NCBI RefSeq assembly: GCF_031843945.1
Contig: NZ_JAVTJJ010000008.1
Coordinates: 104,418 to 168,417, forward strand
Length of the DNA: 64,000 bases
Reading direction: 5' to 3'
Source of the DNA: Paracidovorax sp031843945
GTDB lineage: Bacteria > Pseudomonadota > Gammaproteobacteria > Burkholderiales > Burkholderiaceae_C
Shown: piece after piece, positions 45,374 through 53,053 of the stretch
How positions within the stretch are numbered: the stretch's first letter is position 1
Layout: every line of letters begins with the position of its first letter
Position numbers and translations under genes: made by a program
The notes under the pieces: model-generated
The model's database searches: none
Told to the model about the DNA's origin: nothing
What the model saw: the letters and a program-made list of their open reading frames with translations, nothing else

Positions 45374-48300
45374 CTACATGCTCAGCAGGTTGACTGCAGG
45401 CAAAACAGTGACCGACTGGTTTATCACGCCCGATGAAGGCACCGTGTAGGTGTACCCGGGATTCGCCGCGTAGGCCGCATTCCCGGCCACACCGGCAGCT
45501 CCCGTGATGGCGCCACCGATGTTGCGTACGCTGCCAGAGGTCATTCCGGCTGCAGCGGCCGACGTGTTGCCCACGATGGCCACCGTGCCGGTGACGATGC
45601 CCTGGTTGATGAGCGAGTTGGAGACACCGCCCGCGAAAGCCCGCCCCCGGTTGCCAGCAATCAGCACGTTGCCTGTCAGCACACCCTGGTTGACGACCGA
45701 GTTGACGGTGCCGCCCATCGTCGTGCTGCCGTCGTTGCCTGCAATCACCACCCGACCTGTCAGTTTGCCGCGGTTGTCCACGCTGTTGACCGTGCCGCCG
45801 CCCTGGGCACTGCCCCGGTTGCCCATGATGGCGATGTTCGCACCGGTGATGCTGCCGCGGTTGCGCACGCTGTTGACCACGCCGGATCCGTTGACTTGTG
45901 CGGTGTTGCCCGCGATGACGATCTGGCTTGCGCCCAGCGAGCCGCTGTTGTCCACGCTGTTGGCCGTGCCGCCACCGCGCACCGAGGCCTGGTTGCCCAG
46001 AATGGTGATGTTCGAGCCGGTGATCGAGCCACCGTTGGAGACGCTATTGGCCGTGCCGCGGGTGGCAGAACCGGAATTGCCCATCACCGTGATCTGGCTG
46101 CCCGACAGCCGTCCATCGCCCGTCACGCTGTTGATGACGCCACCGCCGTCGGCGCGCCCCTGATTGCCCAGCACCGTGATGCTGCCGCCCTGCACGCTCC
46201 CCGCCACGTCCACGCTGTTGGCCACGCCTCCGTTCGACGCGCCCTGGTTGCCCGCCACGGTGACCGACGCACCCTGGACACGCCCTCGCTTTTGCACCCG
46301 CACGCTGTTGGACAGCGCCTCTTCGCCGCCGGACTTCGCCCCGCCCTGGTTGCCCGCCACCGTCACGGCAGCCGACTGCAGGGCGCCCTCGGTCAATACG
46401 CTGTTGGCCAGAGCCGCCTGGCCGTTCTCTGCCCGCACGGCACCGGCGGTGTTGCCCGTGATGGCCACCTGCACTGCACGCACATCGCCCGCGCCCTGCG
46501 CGAAGCTGTTGGCGGCAGCCAGTCCGTCGACGGCCGTCACGCTACCCGCCGTGTTGCCCGCCAACTGGATGCTGCCCGCCTGCAGGCGGGACAGCACCTG
46601 CACCGCGTTGGCATTGGCCTGTCCGACACCCTTGCCGAAGGCGGCGAACCCGGCCACCGTGCCCTCGCGCCCTTCGCTGCGCACGCTCGCCGCCGTATTG
46701 GCGGCAATCACCACCGACGAGTCGTTCACCTGCCCACTTGCGTTGACCGACAAGGCGTTGGCATTGACGCGGCCACCCTGCGCCTGCAACTGCCTTGCTG
46801 TGTTGCCCGCCAACACGGCACTGCTGCGCGACAGCCCCACGGCGCCCGAGCCGTCCAGATAGACCGAGTTCGCCGCCAGCACCCCATTGCTGCTGGAGCC
46901 CAGGCCCAGCACCTGGGAAGAGCCACCCTCCGCCCTCACGCCATCGGCCGTATTGCCTGCCAGCACTACGCTGCCCCCGCGAACGGATGCCTGACGGTAG
47001 GCGGCCAGCGTGTTGACCAGCGCAGTGCCTCCTGCTGCGTGCACGTTGAGCGCCGTGTTGCCCGCAATGCTCCAGCTCGCCGCACGGTCGATCAGGGCTC
47101 CGTCATGCAGCAGCAGCGCATTGGCCGCCGCACGCGCGCGCGCTTCGCTCGATACTGCTCCCGCAGCGCCCGACACGGCACCGCCTTCGGTGGTGATGCC
47201 GGCCGCGGTGTTGCCCGCGACCAGGCCCGCAGCAGACAGCTGCGACGCCCGGCCGCCGCCGTTTTCCAGAGCCACGCTGTTGGCCACCAAGCTGCCGCCA
47301 CGCGCGGACAGGCGGGTGGCCTCGTTGCCCGCCACCGTCACGCCCGATGCGTCCAGTTGCGAGCCGGTCACCGCGATGGCGTTAGCCAGTGCCGCCGACT
47401 GCTGAGAAGCCGAGAACAGCAGACCAGCGCCCGCAGAGGCGGCAAAGCCGGTCGAGCGCACATCGCGCGCCGTATTGCCCGCCACCGTGATCGCCGTGCG
47501 CTGAGCCCGGCCTTCGCTCAACAGCACGGCGTTGGCGGCCGCCAGCCCGCCGCTGCCGGACACGTTGCGCGCCTCGTTACCCGCCAAGGTCAGCGGTGCC
47601 TGCTCCAGGGTGGACTGCCGGTCGGCCACCACGCCGTTGGCCACGGCCCGGCCATTGCGCTCGAAGCTGCCGACCACGCCACCGCCGACCTGGCCCGCCA
47701 TCCCCGCCGTCTGCACTTGCGCTGCCGTGTTGCCGCTGATGGCAATCGTGGAGCCGCGCACGGTGGCGGCGTCCAGCCACAGGCTGTTGGCCGATGCGCC
47801 GCCGCCGGTGGCGGCCACGCCTCTGGCCACGTTCGATGCAATCAGGTGCGAAGGGTCTGCCTCCAGGCGGCCCCGGGTGATCGAGATGGAGTTGGCCAGC
47901 GCCGAGGCCGACACACGCACGTCTGCCAATGCGCCTTGCAGGATGGAGGCTTCTCCGCCCCAGGCCTGCACATCGCTCGCAGTATTTCCCGCCAACGTGG
48001 CCGTGTACCGACCGGCTCCGGAGCGGTGGTCGGTAAAACTCACCGAGTTCGCCAGCGCGCTGCCCCCGGTGGTGACCACGCCTGAGGCCTCGTTGTTCGT
48101 CTGGGTGATGCGCGTGCGCGCCAGCTCGCTGGACGCCATCGACACGGCATTGGCTGCGGCCACGCCCGTCAGGTTGAGTTCCGCGATGGTGCCGCGCCCC
48201 ACACCGGCCGAGCCGCCGCCGGCCCGCACATCGCGCGCCCGGTTGCCGACCTGGGCAATGTCGGCATCGGTCAGCTGGCTGCGGGCTGCGGTAACCGTGT

Positions 48301-48946
48301 TGGCCAGCGCGGAACCACCGATCGATGTCACGTTCGCCGCCTCGTTGCCCGCCACCGTGAGCCGTGTCCCTCTGGCCTCTGTCGCATCCAGCAGCACGCT
48401 GTTGCCCGACGAGCGGCCGGGCAGTTGCAGCGAGCCCGTACCCAGCAGCAGCTTGCCATCCGCTCCGAAGGCAGCAATGTTCGACGCCCGATTGCCCGAC
48501 ACCGTGATCCGCGATGCCGTCAGCGGCTTGGAGCCTTCGCCGCTGGCGATCAGCGCCACGTTCGCCGTGGCGGCTCCGCCCAGCGCGTTGACGAAGCCCG
48601 TGACCTGGTTGCTCAGCACCTGCACGGCGGTTTGCCGCAACTGCATGCCTGCCAGGCCGGCCACATGGGCTTGCGCCGTGCCCACCAGATCCACCTGCAT
48701 GCCTGCGTTGGCCAAGCCTGAACCCTTGATGCCGGTCGCCGCCACGCGGGCGTTGGAGCGGTTGCCCTGCACTCGCACCTCACTGTTGCCTTCGACCTGC
48801 GTGCCCGGGCTGTTCTCATGCCAGCCCAAGCCGCCCAGCATGGATTCCTGCGCACCGGCGGCCAGCGGTGCGACTGCCGTCACCCCCAGCAGGCAGGCCG
48901 CGGGCCAGGGAAAGTTCTTGCGGAAGGGGAGTTGGGACCGGTGCAC
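45374..48946 (-). CDS. Giant secreted GN/NSV repeat protein, candidate beta-solenoid fibre or adhesin
   Basis: A 1190-residue exported protein; signal peptide ends near PLAAGAQE. From about residue 55 to 1160 it is a chain of units with strand, turn, strand. By eye I count about 29 GN-type turns. The last ten units are regular, 27-31 residues, pattern NSVxNxGxITGSxITIxGNxGxAxGGG. Earlier units are longer (about 30-55) and more varied, with GNTAxxVxAxGG. I see no cysteine after the signal peptide and few aromatics. Such patterns suit a beta-solenoid or amyloid-like fibre. The start is GTG 48946 with AAGGAG close by. It lies second in the operon, before the HfaA/HfaB-like pair. Confidence 0.85.
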   Translation of the reverse strand: MHRSQLPFRKNFPWPAACLLGVTAVAPLAAGAQESMLGGLGWHENSPGTQVEGNSEVRVQGNRSNARVAATGIKGSGLANAGMQVDLVGTAQAHVAGLAGMQLRQTAVQVLSNQVTGFVNALGGAATANVALIASGEGSKPLTASRITVSGNRASNIAAFGADGKLLLGTGSLQLPGRSSGNSVLLDATEARGTRLTVAGNEAANVTSIGGSALANTVTAARSQLTDADIAQVGNRARDVRAGGGSAGVGRGTIAELNLTGVAAANAVSMASSELARTRITQTNNEASGVVTTGGSALANSVSFTDHRSGAGRYTATLAGNTASDVQAWGGEASILQGALADVRVSASALANSISITRGRLEADPSHLIASNVARGVAATGGGASANSLWLDAATVRGSTIAISGNTAAQVQTAGMAGQVGGGVVGSFERNGRAVANGVVADRQSTLEQAPLTLAGNEARNVSGSGGLAAANAVLLSEGRAQRTAITVAGNTARDVRSTGFAASAGAGLLFSASQQSAALANAIAVTGSQLDASGVTVAGNEATRLSARGGSLVANSVALENGGGRASQLSAAGLVAGNTAAGITTEGGAVSGAAGAVSSEARARAAANALLLHDGALIDRAASWSIAGNTALNVHAAGGTALVNTLAAYRQASVRGGSVVLAGNTADGVRAEGGSSQVLGLGSSSNGVLAANSVYLDGSGAVGLSRSSAVLAGNTARQLQAQGGRVNANALSVNASGQVNDSSVVIAANTAASVRSEGREGTVAGFAAFGKGVGQANANAVQVLSRLQAGSIQLAGNTAGSVTAVDGLAAANSFAQGAGDVRAVQVAITGNTAGAVRAENGQAALANSVLTEGALQSAAVTVAGNQGGAKSGGEEALSNSVRVQKRGRVQGASVTVAGNQGASNGGVANSVDVAGSVQGGSITVLGNQGRADGGGVINSVTGDGRLSGSQITVMGNSGSATRGTANSVSNGGSITGSNITILGNQASVRGGGTANSVDNSGSLGASQIVIAGNTAQVNGSGVVNSVRNRGSITGANIAIMGNRGSAQGGGTVNSVDNRGKLTGRVVIAGNDGSTTMGGTVNSVVNQGVLTGNVLIAGNRGRAFAGGVSNSLINQGIVTGTVAIVGNTSAAAAGMTSGSVRNIGGAITGAAGVAGNAAYAANPGYTYTVPSSGVINQSVTVLPAVNLLSM
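45480..46350 (-). repeat. About ten tandem 27-31-residue coding repeats (81-93 bp each)
   Basis: The 3' third of the giant gene encodes consecutive units starting at NSV or NSL, such as NSVSNGGSITGSNITILGN and NSVDNSGSLGASQIVIAGN. The DNA units are diverged, so they are old or under selection for variation rather than freshly duplicated. Limits are approximate. Confidence 0.8.
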
Positions 48947-48988
48947 AGGGCTCCTTCACGTAGTTTTTTTCTGGGGGTTCCGACCGCT

Positions 48989-49037
48989 CTGCCGTGGGCC
49001 TTGCCTGGCTGGGGTGCGAGGCACAGGCCCACGGCAG
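48989..49037. other. Long intercistronic hairpin between the two repeat-protein genes
   Basis: CTGCCGTGGGCC (48989-49000) pairs perfectly with GGCCCACGGCAG (49026-49037), with TGCCT/AGGCA extending the stem inside. It lies after the 119-residue gene and before the 1190-residue gene. No T-run follows on the minus strand, so it is more likely an attenuator or RNA-stability element than a simple terminator. Confidence 0.7.
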
Positions 49038-49040
49038 AAC

Positions 49041-49062
49041 GCTGGCGCCTTGGCACGCCAGC
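49041..49062. other. Second intercistronic hairpin, next to the long one
   Basis: GCTGGCG, eight bases, CGCCAGC forms a 7-bp stem. On the minus strand it is the first structure met after the stop codon of the 119-residue gene, directly ahead of the 12-bp hairpin. Confidence 0.6.
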
Positions 49063-49073
49063 GAACGGAGACG

Positions 49074-49433
49074 TCAGTTGATGTTGATGCTGTTGACGTT
49101 GGCAGTGCCGCCAATCGCCTTGATGTCCGTGGCTTCGTTACCGCTGATCGTGAGTTCGCTGTTGCGGATCTTCGAGCCGGTGATGTTGATGGTGTTGACG
49201 TTGGCCACGCCTTCCATTTCGAGCTCAGCGACCTTGACACCCACTTTGCCGCCGCCCGAAAGGACGTTCGTGGCCTTGTTGCCGCTCACGGTCAGCCGGC
49301 TGTTGGTGATTTCAGAACCGGCCGATCCACTGCCGGAAACCAACCCTGGAACGCTGATGCTGCCGTGCTGGGCGAAGGCCATGCCGCAGGTCATGGACAG
49401 GGTGGCGACGGCGGTGATTGCGATTTTGCGCAT
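49074..49433 (-). CDS. Small secreted GN-repeat protein, first gene of the repeat-fibre operon
   Basis: A 119-residue exported protein. The signal peptide MRKIAITAVATLSMTCGMAFA is followed by two copies of the unit found in the giant neighbour: SEITNSRLTVSGNKATNVLSGGG (about 40-62) shortened, and NSELTISGNEATDIKAIGG (about 91-109), 47 residues apart. It ends VNSININ. A pair of small and large subunits with the same repeat recalls CsgB/CsgA nucleator and fibre proteins, though the repeat differs from curli. ATG 49433 is preceded by AAAGGA. Two hairpins separate it from the giant gene, which may set a high ratio of the small to the large product. Confidence 0.82.
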   Translation of the reverse strand: MRKIAITAVATLSMTCGMAFAQHGSISVPGLVSGSGSAGSEITNSRLTVSGNKATNVLSGGGKVGVKVAELEMEGVANVNTINITGSKIRNSELTISGNEATDIKAIGGTANVNSININ

Positions 49434-49819
49434 GAAGAAATCCTTTCAGATCGATGTGAATCAAAGCTGCGACCCGATGGGCCGGCCAGCGAATTCTTCT
49501 CGGACACACATACTTCAGCTGTAAATAAAAGTTTCTCCTCGGGCTGTAATAAAGCGCGTCGTCCTACAAAAATAAAGCCGGTATCTCAAGTTCGTGCCCT
49601 GAGAGAATCCACGAAAAATGAACCGTTCAGTGCTGATACAAAAATATGTGAACAAAGTTACACTCCACCCCCCTCGGAGGGGCAAAAGATTCTTTGTTAA
49701 GGCCCGAAAATATCATTCAGTTACTTTCAATATCATTAAGACACTTTAATCAACATTCAGAATCCAGAAGCCAAGCCGCGGAAAGTTATGGTTTCTGCCG
49801 ATTAATTCACATCTCTGTC
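49434..49819. other. AT-rich intergenic region upstream of the repeat-fibre operon
   Basis: These 386 bases are clearly more AT-rich than the rest of the window and lie between two divergent genes. They hold the presumed operon promoter. Direct repeats lie at 49518-49554, and further AT-rich stretches at 49610-49660 and 49690-49760. No gene is supported here. Confidence 0.6.
49518..49554. promoter_or_regulatory. Direct repeats upstream of the repeat-fibre operon
   Basis: GCTGTAAATAAAAG (49518-49531) and GCTGTAATAAAG (49543-49554) are near-identical, 25 bases apart; a weaker third copy (CTACAAAAATAAAG) follows near 49565. Spacing of about 2.4 turns fits activator half-sites. The regulator is unknown. 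Confidence 0.4.
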
Positions 49820-50449
49820 ATGAAAAATCTGAACCCTGTTATGCCGCTCAATCGTCTGGTAATCGCCTGCGCATTAACCGCACTGCTGAGCGCCTGTTCA
49901 CCAGGTAACCAAGGCTTTGATGGCGGCGGCGTCACCTACCCCTCCGACGCACAGATCACCAGCTCACTGCAGCAGCAATTCGCTGGCGACGCCAACAGCG
50001 CGTCGGCCCGCGAACTGGTCAAAACCTTGGGTGGAGAAAAGGGCGAGCTGCGCTACCGGATCCAGCGCGTGGTGTACCGGCAAGGGGCATTCGAAGCGCA
50101 CTACGACGCGGTGCTGCACCTGGGCCAACCGGGCGCGCAAAGCCTCACCGCGCTGTACGCCAGCATGATTCCCGAATCGGACCGGTTGCAGTTGAAGGCG
50201 CAGACGCTGGACGCGTACGAGGCATGGCTGAAGCAGCAGGCCGCGAGTGTTGAGAAAAGCGCGCCCGACCAAGCCCGCGCGCTGACCCGCACGGTCGACG
50301 TGCTGGGCAAGTGCTACCGCGACGCGCCGGCAGGCACAGACGTGGTGGTCATGCAGGGGCTGGCCGCGCTGCTGTCCCCCGAGCGCAAAGGGCTGTACGC
50401 AGAAAAGCTGGCCTCCGACCGCGCCGCCATCCTGTGCCTGCCCACTTGA
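49820..50449 (+). CDS. Lipoprotein of unknown function, divergent from the repeat-fibre operon
   Basis: A 209-residue lipoprotein: signal LNRLVIACALTALLSACSPGN with lipobox LSAC. The mature part is helical and soluble, with ITSSLQQQFAGDANSASAREL, YRIQRVVYRQGAFEAHYDAVLHL and a C-terminal region with two cysteines (LGKCYRDAP, AILCLPT) that may pair. I recognise no family. ATG 49820 or ATG 49841 both give a good lipoprotein signal. It shares the AT-rich upstream region with the fibre operon, so co-regulation is possible. Confidence 0.75.
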   Translation: MKNLNPVMPLNRLVIACALTALLSACSPGNQGFDGGGVTYPSDAQITSSLQQQFAGDANSASARELVKTLGGEKGELRYRIQRVVYRQGAFEAHYDAVLHLGQPGAQSLTALYASMIPESDRLQLKAQTLDAYEAWLKQQAASVEKSAPDQARALTRTVDVLGKCYRDAPAGTDVVVMQGLAALLSPERKGLYAEKLASDRAAILCLPT

Positions 50450-50466
50450 TTGGCTGGCCAGGAATG

Positions 50467-50488
50467 GGCCGACCTGCGCAGGTCGGCC
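50467..50488. terminator. Hairpin between convergent lipoprotein and helicase genes
   Basis: GGCCGACCT, loop GCGC, AGGTCGGCC is a perfect 9-bp stem. It lies 18 bases from the lipoprotein stop and 19 bases from the helicase stop. There is no T-run, so it is a weaker terminator candidate or a transcript-end stabiliser. Confidence 0.55.
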
Positions 50489-50507
50489 ACCAAGGCTATC
50501 CCCAAGG

Positions 50508-52973
50508 TCAATCGACGATGGTCAACTTGGCCACGCTCAACGCCAGCCACTTGGTGCCGTGGCGCGGGAAGTTGACCTGCGCCCGCGCGTCGTCGCCGGT
50601 GCCTTCCAGCGCCAGCACCTTGCCCTCGCCGAACTTGGTGTGAAACACCGCCAGCCCCACGCGCAGGCCATGCGAGGGCGCCGCCTTCTGCGCAGGCACG
50701 GGCGGGCTGGCAAAGGTTTCAGATTTGAAGCCAAATCCGGCTCCAGCGCTTGACCCATAAGCGCTACCAGCTATAGATTTAGGAGCGTACGTGCCAAAGC
50801 CCTGCTGGCGCGGCGTGATCCACTTCAGCGCCGATTCGGGCAGTTCGTCGAAGAACCGGCTCTTGATGTTGTAGCGCGTCTGGCCGTGCAGCATGCGCGT
50901 CTGCGAGTGGCTGAGGTACAGGCGCTTGCGCGCCCGGGTGATGGCCACGTACATCAGGCGCCGCTCTTCTTCCAGCCCTTCGCGGTCATTCATCGAGTTC
51001 TCGTGCGGAAAGAGCCCCTCTTCCATGCCGCCGATGAACACGCCGTCGAACTCCAGCCCCTTGCTGGCATGCACCGTCATCAGCTGCACGGCGTCCTGCC
51101 CGGCCTGGGCCTGGTTGTCGCCTGCCTCCAGCGCGGCGTGGGTCAGGAAGGCGGCAAGCGGCGACAAGGTCTCGCCCGTGTCGGCGTCCACGATGCCGGC
51201 CACCGGAGGCAGCGGCTCGTCGGTCTGCGGCAGCGCCGGGTCCAACCCCTGGCTGGCGGGGCTTTGCGTCAGGCTCGGGCCGTGTTCGTCCACGGGCAGC
51301 GCGATGGCGTCGCGGCCAAAACCTTCCTGCGTGACGAAGCTCTCGGCCGCGTTGACCAACTCGTCCAGGTTCTCCAGCCGGTCGGCGCCTTCCTTTTCGT
51401 TGCGGTAATGCTCCCGCAGGCCGCTGCCTTCCAGAATCTGGCCGATGATGCCGCGCAGGTTCTGGCCTTGCGTCTGCTCGCGCATCACGTCGACCAGCGC
51501 GACGAAGGCACCCAGGTTGGCGCCGGCCTTGCCCGGCACGGCCGACACGGCGTCGTTCAGCGAGCAGCCCGCGCTGCGCGCCGCGTCCTGCAGCACCTCG
51601 ATGCTGCGCGCGCCAATGCCGCGCGGCGGAAAGTTCACCACGCGCATGAAGCTGGTGTCGTCGTGCGGGTTCTCCAGCAGGCGCAAGTAAGCCAGTGCAT
51701 GCTTGATTTCAGCCCGCTCGAAGAAACGCAGCCCGCCATACACGCGGTAGGGCACGCTGGCATTGAACAGCGCTGATTCGATCACCCGGCTTTGCGCATT
51801 GCTGCGGTAGAGCACGGCGATTTCCTTGCGCTCGAAGCCATCGGTGCGCACCAGTTGCTTGATCTCATCGACCATCCACTGCGCTTCGGCCAAGTCGGTG
51901 TTCGACTCGTATACGCGCACCGGCTCGCCCGGGCCTTGCGTGGTGCGCAGGTTTTTCCCCAGGCGCTTGGAGTTGTTGCTGATCAGCGCGTTGGCCGAAT
52001 CGAGAATGTTGCTGTAGCTGCGGTAGTTCTGCTCCAGCTTGATCTGGCGCTGCACGTCGAACTCGCGCACGAAGTCGGCCATGTTGCCCACGCGCGCGCC
52101 ACGAAAGGCATAAATGCTCTGGTCGTCGTCGCCCACGGCAATGACGCTGCCGCGCGGCTGAAAGCGCCCTTCCACCGTGTCGCCCGCCAGCTGCTTCAGC
52201 CAGGCGTACTGCAGCTTGTTGGTGTCCTGGAACTCGTCCACCAGGATGTGCGCAAAACGGCGCTGGTAGTGCTCGCGCACCGGGTCGTTGTCTCGCAGCA
52301 GCTCGAAGCTGCGCAGCATCAACTCGCCGAAATCGACCACGCCTTCGCGCTGGCACTGCTCTTCGTACAGCTGATACAGCTCGACCTTCTTGCGGGCATC
52401 GGCGTCGCGCGCCTCCACATCGCCCGGACGCAGGCCCTCTTCCTTGCAGCCGCTGATGAAGTACTGCACCTGCTTGGGGGGAAAGCGCTCCTCGTCAATG
52501 TTGAACTGCTTGCACAGCCGCTTGACGGCCGACAGCTGGTCTTGCGTGTCCAGAATCTGAAAGCCCTGAGGCAAGCCCGACAGCTTGTAGTGCGCGCGCA
52601 GCAGGCGGTTGCACAGGCCGTGGAAGGTGCCGATCCACATGCCGCGCACGCTCACCGGCAGCATGGCGGCCAGCCGCGCCGTCATCTCCTTGGCGGCCTT
52701 GTTGGTGAAAGTGACAGCCAGAATGCCGCCGGGCGTGGCGTAGCCGTTTTGCAGCAGCCAGGCGATGCGGGTGGTCAGCACACGGGTCTTGCCCGAGCCG
52801 GCCCCGGCCAGGATGAGCGCATGGCCGGCCGGCAGGGTGACGGCGGCCAGTTGCTCGTCGTTCAGGTTCTGCAGCAGGGGCGAAGTGGACGGGTCAACGC
52901 GATGCGCGGGGCCGGTATCGCCAGCGCCGAAAGGCGCTTCTGGCGCGCCGGAAAACAGGTCGTGTGGGAGCAT
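50508..52973 (-). CDS. uvrD: UvrD/PcrA-family superfamily 1 DNA helicase
   Basis: An 821-residue helicase. Motif I is ILAGAGSGKTR (about 54-64), motif II VDEFQDTNKLQY, motif III VGDDDQSIYAFRGA, motif IV QNYRSYSNIL, motif V LMTVHASKGLEFD and motif VI EERRLMYVAITRARKRLYL. The C-terminal end has the tudor-like GLAVFHTKFGEGKVLALEG of PcrA/UvrD. It unwinds DNA in mismatch and nucleotide-excision repair and clears RNA polymerase. Residues about 730-752 (KSIAGSAYGSSAGAGFGFKS) are encoded by an in-frame copy of the dispersed repeat, placed in the variable linker before the tudor domain. ATG 52973 is used; an N-terminal 30 residues may be extra. Confidence 0.95.
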   Translation of the reverse strand: MLPHDLFSGAPEAPFGAGDTGPAHRVDPSTSPLLQNLNDEQLAAVTLPAGHALILAGAGSGKTRVLTTRIAWLLQNGYATPGGILAVTFTNKAAKEMTARLAAMLPVSVRGMWIGTFHGLCNRLLRAHYKLSGLPQGFQILDTQDQLSAVKRLCKQFNIDEERFPPKQVQYFISGCKEEGLRPGDVEARDADARKKVELYQLYEEQCQREGVVDFGELMLRSFELLRDNDPVREHYQRRFAHILVDEFQDTNKLQYAWLKQLAGDTVEGRFQPRGSVIAVGDDDQSIYAFRGARVGNMADFVREFDVQRQIKLEQNYRSYSNILDSANALISNNSKRLGKNLRTTQGPGEPVRVYESNTDLAEAQWMVDEIKQLVRTDGFERKEIAVLYRSNAQSRVIESALFNASVPYRVYGGLRFFERAEIKHALAYLRLLENPHDDTSFMRVVNFPPRGIGARSIEVLQDAARSAGCSLNDAVSAVPGKAGANLGAFVALVDVMREQTQGQNLRGIIGQILEGSGLREHYRNEKEGADRLENLDELVNAAESFVTQEGFGRDAIALPVDEHGPSLTQSPASQGLDPALPQTDEPLPPVAGIVDADTGETLSPLAAFLTHAALEAGDNQAQAGQDAVQLMTVHASKGLEFDGVFIGGMEEGLFPHENSMNDREGLEEERRLMYVAITRARKRLYLSHSQTRMLHGQTRYNIKSRFFDELPESALKWITPRQQGFGTYAPKSIAGSAYGSSAGAGFGFKSETFASPPVPAQKAAPSHGLRVGLAVFHTKFGEGKVLALEGTGDDARAQVNFPRHGTKWLALSVAKLTIVD
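50720..50784 (-). repeat. Dispersed Comamonadaceae-type repeat, copy 6 (inside uvrD)
   Basis: On the minus strand it reads CTATAGCTGGTAGCGCTT, ATGGGTC, AAGCGCTGGAGCCGGATTTG, clearly the same family with hairpin arms intact. It is translated without a break as part of the helicase linker. Confidence 0.8.
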
Positions 52974-53053
52974 GGCGCCATTGTAGGAAGCCGCCCGGCC
53001 CCAGGAGCGAGCAAGGGCGTTGACGCTGGGGTGGTGCCCGCAAGCTCGTCAGC

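Noticed and set aside
45480..46350. Regular units as a possible CRISPR array
   Set aside because: Units are coding, 81-93 bp, diverged, without identical repeats or unique spacers, and no cas gene is near.
45896..49700. Two long plus-strand frames (729 and 722 codons) across the giant repeat gene
   Set aside because: They mirror the repeat gene on the other strand and have no signal, motif or ribosome site. The minus-strand frame has a signal peptide and ordered repeats.
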